Source: Devosia sp. (GTDB lineage: Bacteria > Pseudomonadota > Alphaproteobacteria > Rhizobiales > Devosiaceae). Taken from it: DNA of 5,591 bases. Made by a program: the position numbers and the translations under genes. The notes under the pieces were generated by a model. It worked only from the letters and a program-made list of their open reading frames with translations. It ran no database searches and had not been told where the DNA came from. Positions 1 through 4,768 of this stretch are shown in pieces. Location of the stretch: the NCBI GenBank assembly GCA_016793415.1, contig JAEUMC010000370.1, positions 1-5,591 on the forward strand, read 5' to 3'. The number at the start of each line of letters is the position of its first letter. Positions within the stretch are counted from its first letter, which is position 1.

Positions 1-1
1 C

Positions 2-52
2 ACTATCCTCAACGCCATCATTCGGGACAACAAACCATGGCAAACCGCTTGA
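2..52 (+). CDS. Probable C-terminal end of an unidentified protein (partial)
   Basis: An open frame enters from the left edge and ends at a TGA at 50-52. It encodes TILNAIIRDNKPWQTA. The codons mostly end in G or C, as in the real genes of this window. The stop is followed within 20 bases by a strong hairpin (68-86) that lies between this frame and the converging monooxygenase gene, which is where the end of a plus-strand gene would be expected. Sixteen residues are too few to name a family, and no function is proposed. It could also be a chance open frame, because no start or domain is visible. Confidence 0.4.
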   Translation, partial: TILNAIIRDNKPWQTA

Positions 53-67
53 CCAGCAAGACAGTCG

Positions 68-86
68 CTCCCCCATCAAGGGGGAG
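68..86. terminator. Intergenic hairpin between convergent genes
   Basis: CTCCCCC (68-74) pairs perfectly with GGGGGAG (80-86) around the five-base loop ATCAA. It lies 15 bases after the presumed plus-strand stop and 32 bases after the end of the minus-strand monooxygenase gene, so it could end transcription in both directions. Neither side has a real T run, so it may work as an mRNA 3'-end stabiliser or need Rho. C-run/G-run hairpins of this look recur between genes in many Hyphomicrobiales genomes, as far as I recall, so it may be one copy of a dispersed family. Confidence 0.55.
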
Positions 87-118
87 GTGGGCATCGAGTT
101 TGCGGCGTGAGCAGACGA

Positions 119-1117
119 TCAGTTCAGCCCAAATGCCTCGGCCAGCAGGCGGAACGAGCGCAGCCGCAACTCGTAGTCGTACATGGTGGTGGTGACCATC
201 ACCTCGTCGGCGCCGGACTCCTCGACCTTCTTCTCGATCGCCGCTTTCACCGTCGACGGTGAGCCGACGATCCAGAGCGGGCGCTGGCCTTCGATGATGC
301 GGGTTTCGTGCGGGGTGTACTGGTGTGCCGCCGCTTCCTCGGGGGAAACGAGCTTCCGCACCTGGCCGGAATGGAACAGCGCCCACATCAGCTCCTGCGA
401 GCGGGCGAGGAACTGCGCCTCCTCGTCGGTCGGCGCCACCAGCGCCGAGACGGCGATGATGGCGTGCGGCTTCGGAAACGCCTCGGTAGGAGTGAACGCA
501 GCGCGATAAGCCGCGAAGGCCGGGCCGGCCGGGGTGGCGCTGAAATGGGCGGCGAAGGAATAGCCGACGCCGAGCTGCCCGGCGGCCTGGGCGCTCGCCC
601 CGCTGGACCCGAGCAGATAGACCGGCGGCAGTTCGACCCGCTCGGGCACCACCATCACCTGGTGGAAGGGGTGATCGGGGGCAAAATTGCCCTCCTCGAA
701 GGCCAGCATCTCGGCCAGCTCCTGGGCGAAATACTCGCCGCCGACCGAGCGCAGCGCCGAGAGCGTCCGGCCATCGCTGCCGCCAGCGCGGCCGATGCCG
801 AGATCGATGCGGCCGGGATTGAGACCATTGAGGGTGCGGTAGGTCTCGACGACACGCAGCGGTACATGGTTGGGCAGCATGACGCCGCCCGAGCCGACCC
901 GGATGCGCGAGGTATTGGCGGCGGCGGTGGCGATCAGCACTTCCGGCGACGACGAGGCGATCGAGGGCATGCCGTGATGCTCGGCATACCACAGCCGGGT
1001 GAAGCCGAGCGCGTCGCCGAGTTTGGCGAGGGCAATGACGTTACGGAGCGCGTCGGGCGTTGAAGTGCCCTCGGAGACGGGGGCGAGGTCGAGGATCGAA
1101 AGCGGGAGTGTGGTCAT
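119..1117 (-). CDS. LLM-class flavin-dependent oxidoreductase (MsnO8/YhbW-like)
   Basis: This 332-residue protein is a luciferase-like monooxygenase with a TIM-barrel fold, expected to use reduced flavin supplied by a separate reductase and to act in the cytoplasm. The group-1 (MsnO8/YhbW) pattern is clear: SILDLAPVSEG at residues 7-17, LWYAEHHGMPSIASSSPEVL at 42-61, the flavin-site stretch RIRVGSGGVMLPNH at 71-84, PGRIDLGIGRAGGSDG at 101-116, LLGSSGASAQAAG at 168-180 and IVGSPSTV at 283-290. The length matches the family (about 330-340). The ATG at 1117 is chosen because family members begin a few residues before the LSxLDL strand. A GTG at 1156 would add 13 residues (MVETGP...) with no better ribosome-binding site, and neither start has a strong one. 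The substrate cannot be read from sequence, and members near antibiotic clusters do not make this one a biosynthetic gene. It appears monocistronic, divergent from the FAS1 gene. Confidence 0.9.
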   Translation of the reverse strand: MTTLPLSILDLAPVSEGTSTPDALRNVIALAKLGDALGFTRLWYAEHHGMPSIASSSPEVLIATAAANTSRIRVGSGGVMLPNHVPLRVVETYRTLNGLNPGRIDLGIGRAGGSDGRTLSALRSVGGEYFAQELAEMLAFEEGNFAPDHPFHQVMVVPERVELPPVYLLGSSGASAQAAGQLGVGYSFAAHFSATPAGPAFAAYRAAFTPTEAFPKPHAIIAVSALVAPTDEEAQFLARSQELMWALFHSGQVRKLVSPEEAAAHQYTPHETRIIEGQRPLWIVGSPSTVKAAIEKKVEESGADEVMVTTTMYDYELRLRSFRLLAEAFGLN

Positions 1118-1170
1118 CGGGCTCAGGTCGGTTGCAAGGGGCCCGGTTTCAACCACGCCCAGGAAATATC

Positions 1171-1188
1171 CATCGGTATTTTACGATG
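1171..1188. promoter_or_regulatory. Operator-like inverted repeat CATCG-N8-CGATG
   Basis: CATCG (1171-1175) and CGATG (1184-1188) form a perfect inverted repeat around an AT-rich centre. Flanking TATCC copies at 1167-1171 and 1193-1197 form a direct repeat. The element covers the predicted -10 box of the minus-strand promoter of the monooxygenase gene, where a dimeric repressor would block RNA polymerase. The half-sites are only five bases, so chance cannot be excluded. No regulator gene is visible in the window. Confidence 0.4.
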
Positions 1189-1205
1189 AAGCTATCCGAT
1201 CACAA
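1178..1205 (-). promoter_or_regulatory. Candidate sigma-70-type promoter of the monooxygenase gene
   Basis: Read on the minus strand, TTGTGA (1205-1200) is followed by a 16-base spacer and TAAAAT (1183-1178), giving 4/6 and 5/6 matches to TTGACA and TATAAT. Transcription would start near 1171, about 55 bases before the preferred ATG at 1117 and about 15 before the alternative GTG at 1156. This is the most AT-rich stretch in the region, which supports the call. Confidence 0.5.
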
Positions 1206-1275
1206 ATCGCACGCCAACAAAACTAATTGGCCGCACCGCCCGTAGCTCCTCGCGCGGGTGGCAAGGGCCGCCCTT

Positions 1276-1280
1276 GGGAG
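1276..1280 (+). promoter_or_regulatory. Ribosome-binding site fixing the FAS1 start
   Basis: GGGAG lies six bases before the ATG at 1287. This supports starting the FAS1 protein at MHKTF rather than at the in-frame ATG at 1227, which would put 20 non-signal-like residues ahead of the secretion signal. Confidence 0.7.
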
Positions 1281-1286
1281 ACGATC

Positions 1287-1844
1287 ATGCATAAAACCTT
1301 CCGGGCACTCGTTGCGGTGTCCCTCCTGGCGCTCGGCGCCAGCACGCTGCCTAGCCTTGCTGCCACCAAGATGGTCGGCGGTGCGGCGATGTACGACACC
1401 AAGAACATCATCGAAAACGCGGTCAACTCCAGGGATCACACGACGCTGGTCGCAGCGGTGAAAGCGGCCGGGTTGGTCGATGCCCTGTCCGGCGCCGGCC
1501 CATTCACGGTGTTCGCGCCGGTCAATGCGGCCTTCGCGGCGCTGCCGGCCGGCACCGTCGATACGCTGCTGAAGCCCGAAAACAAGAAGATGCTGGTCAA
1601 GATCCTGACCGCCCACGTGGCGGCAGGCGCCTGGTCCTATGAAGATCTCCTCGCCAAGGCGACCGAGGCCGGCGGCAGCTGGGCGTTCAAGACGCTGAGC
1701 GGTGATACCCTCACCGCCGTCGCCAAGGGCGGTCGCGTCTATATCGTCGATGAGAGCGGCGGCGTCGCCCGCGTCACCATCACCGACGTCAACCAGTCGA
1801 ACGGCGTGATCCACGTCGTCAACAAGGTCCTGTTGCCGAAGTAA
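1287..1844 (+). CDS. Secreted FAS1 (fasciclin) domain protein
   Basis: This 185-residue exported protein is essentially one FAS1 domain. Residues 1-26 form a Sec signal peptide: basic MHKTFR, a hydrophobic run LVAVSLLALG, and a probable cleavage site after SLAA. The two hallmark FAS1 motifs are present: H1 at 71-87 (GPFTVFAPVNAAFAALP) and H2 at 173-184 (GVIHVVNKVLLP). The central YH region reads ILTAHVAAGAW (106-116), keeping the histidine (H110) but with alanine in place of the usual tyrosine. FAS1 domains mediate adhesion or protein-protein contacts in the periplasm or at the cell surface and are not enzymes. With no lipobox or membrane anchor, the mature protein should be soluble. An intrinsic terminator follows 23 bases after the stop, so it is probably a single-gene unit. 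Its promoter lies somewhere in 1189-1275, but I could not assign one convincingly. Confidence 0.92.
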   Translation: MHKTFRALVAVSLLALGASTLPSLAATKMVGGAAMYDTKNIIENAVNSRDHTTLVAAVKAAGLVDALSGAGPFTVFAPVNAAFAALPAGTVDTLLKPENKKMLVKILTAHVAAGAWSYEDLLAKATEAGGSWAFKTLSGDTLTAVAKGGRVYIVDESGGVARVTITDVNQSNGVIHVVNKVLLPK

Positions 1845-1867
1845 CCGATGCTGTTTTCCGCCCGACT

Positions 1868-1897
1868 GGGCCCGCCTCGCGCGGGCCCTTTTCATTT
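1868..1897 (+). terminator. Rho-independent terminator after the FAS1 gene
   Basis: GGGCCCGC (1868-1875) pairs perfectly with GCGGGCCC (1881-1888) around the loop CTCGC, and TTTTCATTT follows at 1889-1897. This is a classic GC stem with a T tract, 23 bases after the FAS1 stop. It separates that gene from the methyltransferase gene that begins at 1945. Confidence 0.88.
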
Positions 1898-1944
1898 CCG
1901 TCGCCGGGCGAGCCGCGTTAGCTTCCAGGTAAAGGAGAGCGGCA

Positions 1945-2490
1945 ATGCCCGGAGGGTTTGGCGAGCGTATCGCACCGATCACCGGTTCGGTGATCTTCCT
2001 GTTCGTCGCGCCGGGCGTCGTCGCCGGGCTGCTGCCATACTGGATTTCCGGCTGGCAGTTGGGACCGGCGCTCGGTGGCATCGAGCCGCTGCGCTGGATC
2101 GGTGTGCTGCTCCTGCTGCTTGGCGGCGTATTATTGGCGGAAACCTTTGCCCGTTTCGCGCTACAAGGCCGTGGCACGCCGGCGCCGGTCTATCCGACGC
2201 AGACGCTGGTGGTCACCGGGTCCTATCGGTTCGTGCGCAACCCGATGTATGTGGCGGTGGTGTCGCTGATCCTGGGGCAGGGGTTGCTGTTCGGCAGCCT
2301 GCCGGTGCTGGCCTATGGCGCGGTGATCTGGCTCACCGTGCACCTGTTCGTCATCAGCTACGAGGAGCCGACGCTCGAACGCAGCTTCGGCGCGCAGTAC
2401 GAGCGATACAGGGCCAATGTCCGGCGTTGGATCCCCCGGCTGACGCTGTGGATGCCGGAAGAGCGATCAGGCCCGGCAAACCGGGCCTGA
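1945..2490 (+). CDS. Isoprenylcysteine carboxyl methyltransferase-like membrane protein
   Basis: This 181-residue integral membrane protein belongs to the ICMT/phospholipid methyltransferase (PEMT) superfamily, whose members transfer a methyl group from S-adenosylmethionine to lipid or membrane-embedded substrates. Hydrophobic segments lie at about 14-34, 50-68 and 103-136. The family signature is complete: RGTPAPVYPTQTLVVTGSYR (76-95), then FVRNPMY (96-102), then SYEEPTLERSFGAQYERY (138-155) and VRRWIPR (159-165). The NPMY and late EEP parts contribute to the cofactor pocket in the family. AAGGAGA at 1932-1938 lies seven bases before the ATG, fixing the start. The substrate is unknown, since bacterial members of this type lack prenylated-protein targets and are usually annotated only as methyltransferase family protein. 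The last codons and stop lie within a 14-bp hairpin, and the stop is only nine bases from the converging ABC gene's stop. Confidence 0.88.
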   Translation: MPGGFGERIAPITGSVIFLFVAPGVVAGLLPYWISGWQLGPALGGIEPLRWIGVLLLLLGGVLLAETFARFALQGRGTPAPVYPTQTLVVTGSYRFVRNPMYVAVVSLILGQGLLFGSLPVLAYGAVIWLTVHLFVISYEEPTLERSFGAQYERYRANVRRWIPRLTLWMPEERSGPANRA

Positions 2491-2494
2491 TCGC
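2463..2494. terminator. 14-bp perfect hairpin at the convergent gene junction
   Basis: The arms 2463-2476 and 2481-2494 (beginning GCGATCAGG and ending CCTGATCGC) pair without mismatch around the loop CAAA. The structure contains the last nine codons, including the TGA, of the methyltransferase gene, and lies five bases beyond the end of the ABC exporter gene at 2500. It is placed to stop transcription from both sides. A T run is absent on the plus side and poor on the minus side (TCTTCC), so simple intrinsic termination is likelier for the minus-strand transcript, and mRNA end protection is possible for both. Confidence 0.7.
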
Positions 2495-2499
2495 CTAGA

Positions 2500-4311
2500 C
2501 TATTCCGCCGCCTCGAGCCCCTTGATCAGCTCGAGCGCCTGGCGCTCGAACAGCCGGCGGTAGATGCCGCCATCGCGCTTGACCAGCTGCTCGTGCGTAC
2601 CCTCCTCGACCACCTTGCCGCCATCGAACACCAGCAGGCGATCGAGGGCCCGCACCGTCGAGAGCCGGTGGGCAATCACGATGGTGGTACGGCCGACCAT
2701 CAGCCGTTCCATCGCCTGCTGGATCAACAGCTCGCTCTCGCTGTCGAGGCTGGAGGTCGCCTCGTCGAGGATCAGCACCCGCGCATCCGACAGGAAGGCG
2801 CGGGCAATGGCGACGCGCTGGCGCTCGCCGCCAGAGAGCTTGATGCCGCGCTCGCCCACCAGCGTCTCGTAGCCCTTGGGGAGTTTCGAGATGAAGTCGT
2901 GGGCGTTGGCGAGCTTTGCCGCCTCCTCGATCTGGGCACGGCTGGCGCCGGGCCTGCCATAGGCGATGTTCTCGGCCAGCGAGCGGTGGAACAGCACCGG
3001 CTCCTGCTGCACGATGGCGATCTGCTGGCGGAGCGACGCCTGCTGCACGTCGCGGATGTCGGTGCCGTCGATGACGATACGGCCGCCGCTGACATCGTGC
3101 AGGCGCTGGATCAGCTTGACGAAGGTGGTCTTGCCCGAGCCGGAATGGCCGACGAGGCCTACCTTCTCGCCCGGAGCAATATGCACGTCGAGCTGGCGGT
3201 AGAGCGGCTTCAGATGCACGCCATAGTGGAAGTCGACATGCTCGAAGTCGATGGCGCCGGCCTTGACCTGCATCGGCTTGGCGCCGGGCTTGTCCTCGAT
3301 GCCGAGCTTCTGGTCGTCGAGCGCCACCAGCTCCTCCATGTCGTTGACCGCACGCTGCAGGTTGCGGACGTGCTGGCCGATATCGCGCAGGTACCCCTGC
3401 AGCACCAGGAAGGTGGTGATGACGAAGGTGACGTCGCCGGCCGTCGCGGCGCCGCTCTGCCAGAGCAAGAGGCCCGAGCCGATGATGGCGCAACGCAGCA
3501 CCCAGAGCATGGTGTTCTGGATGGTGCCGTTGAGCGTGCCGCGGTTCCAGGTGCGCGAGGTACGTCGCCGCCATTTGTCGACGACGTGGCCGAGCCGGGC
3601 TTCTTCGCGGTCCTCGGCGCCGAAGCCCTTGACCACGATGTTGCAGCTCACCGCGTCGGCGAGGGCGCCACCCATGCGGGTATCCCAGGCATTGGCGAGG
3701 CTCGCCGCCGGCGCCACCCAGAGGGTCGAAAGGCTGACGGTGACGGTGATGTAGATCAAGGAGCCGACGCCGATGACGAGACCCATGATGGGCCAGAACA
3801 GGCTCAGCATCACCGTGGTGCCGACCAGCATCACCAGCGAGGGCAGGAGCGCCATCAGGATCACGTCGTTGAGGCTGTCGAGCGCCCACATGCCACGGGT
3901 GATCTTGCGCACGGTCGAGCCGGCGAAGGAGTTGGCATGCCAATCGGACGAGAAACGCTGCACGCGGTGGAAGGCGTTCTGGGCGATGTCGCTCATCATG
4001 CGCAGGGTGAGCGCAATGATGGTCTGGAAGGCGAGCTGACGCACCAGCACCGAGGCAGCGCCGAGCGCCACGATGACAAAGAAGGCGGTCATCGCGCCGT
4101 TCCAGGCGATCGCGTTGCTGGCGCCGCCGCTGGCCACCGCCTCGACCAGCCGCCCGGCGAAGAACGGAGTCAGGATGTCGGCAACAGTCTCGATGAAGAA
4201 CAGCGCCATGATGAGGGCGACGCGCCTCGGCTGCCTGCGCCAGTGTCCGGCGGCGAAGCCGAGCACCTTGCCATAGGCCTGGCCACGCTGGTTTTTCTTT
4301 GAAGAAGCCAT
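2500..4311 (-). CDS. ABC exporter, fused permease and ATPase (ABCB type)
   Basis: This 603-residue half-transporter has an N-terminal membrane domain (about residues 30-320, with six hydrophobic segments near 32-51, 75-95, 152-170, 173-195, 272-287 and 293-305) and a C-terminal ATPase. All ATPase motifs are intact: Y363 as probable A-loop, Walker [10 protein letters not shown] 388-396, Q-loop Q436 in VQQEPVLF, signature LSGGERQR 492-499, Walker B LILDEA with catalytic E517, D-loop SSLD 520-523 and H548 of the H-loop (IAHRLSTV). With every catalytic residue present, it should work as a homodimer pumping a substrate out across the inner membrane. The substrate (lipid, drug or peptide) cannot be deduced, and no peptidase domain is fused. 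The ATG at 4311 ([10 protein letters not shown]) is preferred. An in-frame ATG at 4344 would add 11 residues, and neither has a good ribosome-binding site, so the start is uncertain. A possible leader ORF and attenuator-like hairpin lie upstream. Confidence 0.93.
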   Translation of the reverse strand: MASSKKNQRGQAYGKVLGFAAGHWRRQPRRVALIMALFFIETVADILTPFFAGRLVEAVASGGASNAIAWNGAMTAFFVIVALGAASVLVRQLAFQTIIALTLRMMSDIAQNAFHRVQRFSSDWHANSFAGSTVRKITRGMWALDSLNDVILMALLPSLVMLVGTTVMLSLFWPIMGLVIGVGSLIYITVTVSLSTLWVAPAASLANAWDTRMGGALADAVSCNIVVKGFGAEDREEARLGHVVDKWRRRTSRTWNRGTLNGTIQNTMLWVLRCAIIGSGLLLWQSGAATAGDVTFVITTFLVLQGYLRDIGQHVRNLQRAVNDMEELVALDDQKLGIEDKPGAKPMQVKAGAIDFEHVDFHYGVHLKPLYRQLDVHIAPGEKVGLVGHSGSGKTTFVKLIQRLHDVSGGRIVIDGTDIRDVQQASLRQQIAIVQQEPVLFHRSLAENIAYGRPGASRAQIEEAAKLANAHDFISKLPKGYETLVGERGIKLSGGERQRVAIARAFLSDARVLILDEATSSLDSESELLIQQAMERLMVGRTTIVIAHRLSTVRALDRLLVFDGGKVVEEGTHEQLVKRDGGIYRRLFERQALELIKGLEAAE

Positions 4312-4354
4312 GTCGTTCGTCCGGACGCCGCGCAAGGCAGCCATCCGGTCCCGG

Positions 4355-4390
4355 AAAAGAGCAAAACTGGAAAGAGCCGGAGTGTCCGGC
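4355..4390 (-). terminator. Terminator- or attenuator-like hairpin before the ABC exporter gene
   Basis: Read on the minus strand, GCCGGA (4390-4385) pairs with TCCGGC (4381-4376) around the loop CAC. The next 21 bases (4375-4355) contain 13 T, in runs of three to four. The structure falls between the 17-codon ORF (stop at 4431) and the exporter start. It could end transcripts early (attenuation) or be the 3' end of a short RNA. The six-pair stem is short for a strong terminator and the T tract is interrupted. Confidence 0.45.
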
Positions 4391-4399
4391 GGCTAGCTA

Positions 4400-4423
4400 G
4401 CGGTGGTCCTAAAGGCGGACCGC
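4400..4423 (-). other. Imperfect hairpin in the exporter leader
   Basis: On the minus strand GGTCC (4421-4417) pairs with GGACC (4409-4405), with GC/GC continuing beyond a three-base bulge. It begins eight bases after the stop of the 17-codon ORF and just ahead of the terminator-like hairpin. A palindromic GCTAGCTAGC follows at 4392-4401. It could be an antiterminator or pause structure, but I could not find a clean mutually exclusive pairing with the next hairpin. Confidence 0.3.
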
Positions 4424-4430
4424 GGGCAAC

Positions 4431-4484
4431 CTAACGGTGAAAACCGGAAGTGAGCCCTGCGAGGCGAGGTCGGAATGCTGTCAT
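4431..4484 (-). CDS. Possible 17-residue leader peptide upstream of the ABC exporter
   Basis: A short ORF encodes MTAFRPRLAGLTSGFHR and ends with TAG. It is notable for its start: AGGGAGG (minus strand, 4497-4491) lies six bases before the ATG, a far better ribosome-binding site than either candidate start of the exporter downstream. The peptide is basic with no hydrophobic run, so it is not a membrane peptide, and no single amino acid dominates as in biosynthetic leaders. It is followed by two hairpins, the second with a T-rich tract, and then by the exporter gene 119 bases on. A translated leader that senses stalled ribosomes would fit, but this is inference. I do not recognise the peptide, and a chance ORF is possible. 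Confidence 0.4.
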   Translation of the reverse strand: MTAFRPRLAGLTSGFHR

Positions 4485-4490
4485 GTCGCG

Positions 4491-4530
4491 CCTCCCTATG
4501 GCTGGCCGAAGGAGGTCACTCATAGAGGGG
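4491..4530 (-). promoter_or_regulatory. Hairpin sequestering the ribosome-binding site of the 17-codon ORF
   Basis: On the minus strand CCCCTCTATG (4530-4521) pairs with CATAGGGAGG (4500-4491): eight Watson-Crick pairs, one G-U and one mismatch, with a 20-base loop. The 3' arm contains the ribosome-binding site. The loop carries a second CCTCC (4515-4511) that could pair with the same GGAGG, so two alternative blockers exist. Read on the plus strand, the same stem is followed by TTTTT (4531-4535) and would look like a terminator, but no plus-strand gene is visible upstream of it. Confidence 0.4.
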
Positions 4531-4547
4531 TTTTTCGATTGCGGCAA
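4519..4547 (-). promoter_or_regulatory. Weak candidate promoter for the exporter leader
   Basis: On the minus strand TTGCCG (4547-4542), a 17-base spacer and TATGAG (4524-4519) give 4/6 matches to each box. Transcription would begin near 4512, leaving a leader of about 200 bases before the exporter start. If used, the 5' arm of the 4491-4530 hairpin would not be transcribed, and only the inner CCTCC could mask the ribosome-binding site. The match is modest, and read-through from the ammonium transporter unit is the alternative. Confidence 0.3.
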
Positions 4548-4616
4548 GCGGGACGGGTATCGGGAGCTGCCTGCGAGGGGTGACAGCCGACGGGCAGGTC
4601 CGGATTGCGTTACCGG

Positions 4617-4715
4617 CTAGACCGCCAAAGCCACGGCGACCGGCACGAGGATGATCGCGACGATCAGGGCGATGGCCGGGAAATCGATGAACTTTGCCTT
4701 GTCCTTGAAAGACAT
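4617..4715 (-). CDS. 32-residue single-helix membrane peptide, downstream of amt
   Basis: This short ORF starts MSFKDKAKFIDF, a charged, lysine-rich head that should stay in the cytoplasm. It continues as an unbroken hydrophobic run of about 20 residues (PAIALIVAII then LVPVAVALAV) that ends the protein, enough for one membrane helix. AAGGAG on the minus strand (4728-4723) sits seven bases before the ATG at 4715, a textbook ribosome-binding site. It lies 53 bases after the stop of the ammonium transporter gene on the same strand, so the two are probably co-transcribed. A small membrane partner or regulator of the transporter, or an independent small membrane protein, is possible. I do not recognise the family. 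Its ribosome-binding site is buried in a 12-bp perfect hairpin, suggesting controlled translation. The combination of good start signal, sharp head/helix design and operon position makes chance unlikely. Confidence 0.7.
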   Translation of the reverse strand: MSFKDKAKFIDFPAIALIVAIILVPVAVALAV

Positions 4716-4722
4716 GGGAACT

Positions 4723-4756
4723 CTCCTTCCATCCAGATAACGCCGGATGGAAGGAG
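4723..4756 (-). promoter_or_regulatory. 12-bp perfect hairpin masking the ribosome-binding site of the 32-residue ORF
   Basis: CTCCTTCCATCC (4723-4734) and GGATGGAAGGAG (4745-4756) are perfect reverse complements around a ten-base loop. In the minus-strand mRNA the 3' arm is GGATGGAAGGAG, whose AAGGAG is the ribosome-binding site of the ORF starting at 4715. The hairpin starts 12 bases after the transporter's stop codon. No T run follows on the minus strand, so it is not an ordinary intrinsic terminator. It may block translation of the small ORF, protect the transporter mRNA's 3' end, or both. Confidence 0.65.
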
Positions 4757-4768
4757 CTGTTCCAGGCT

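Noticed and set aside
18..992. 324-codon minus-strand frame overlapping the monooxygenase
   Set aside because: Arginine-rich shadow in another frame of the same strand. The monooxygenase frame shows the full family pattern.
1162..1190. Possible ECF-sigma promoter for the FAS1 gene beginning GGAAAT
   Set aside because: The -35-like GGAA is present, but no matching -10 element lies at a proper distance, so I cannot support it.
1236..1261. Weak hairpin CCGCCCG/CGGGTGG in the FAS1 leader
   Set aside because: Seven pairs including a G-U with a 12-base loop in GC-rich DNA is within chance expectation, and it does not cover the ribosome-binding site.
1890..1930. Promoter for the methyltransferase gene
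   Set aside because: The best pair (TTTCCG, 17 bases, TTAGCT) matches the -10 consensus at only two positions, so no call is made.
1200..2177. 325-codon minus-strand frame across the FAS1 gene and the start of the methyltransferase
   Set aside because: It runs antisense through two real genes and an intrinsic terminator, with no start signal or known domain.
1848..2498. 216-codon plus-strand frame overlapping the methyltransferase
   Set aside because: Its beginning lies inside the FAS1 terminator and its translation is arginine-rich with no membrane pattern. The methyltransferase frame has a good ribosome-binding site and the complete signature.
2495..3943. 482-codon frame on the minus strand overlapping the exporter in another frame
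   Set aside because: Arginine/alanine/proline-rich low-complexity translation typical of a shifted GC-rich frame, with no recognisable motif.
2593..4302. 569-codon open frame on the plus strand, antisense to the ABC exporter
   Set aside because: Its product is rich in D, E, H, A and R with no domain, membrane segment or ribosome-binding site. Long antisense frames are expected opposite GC-rich genes. The exporter frame has every ATPase motif.
4498..4620. 40-codon plus-strand ORF starting MAGRRRSLIEG
   Set aside because: No ribosome-binding site before its ATG, arginine/glycine-rich composition, and it lies across the regulatory region of the minus-strand genes.
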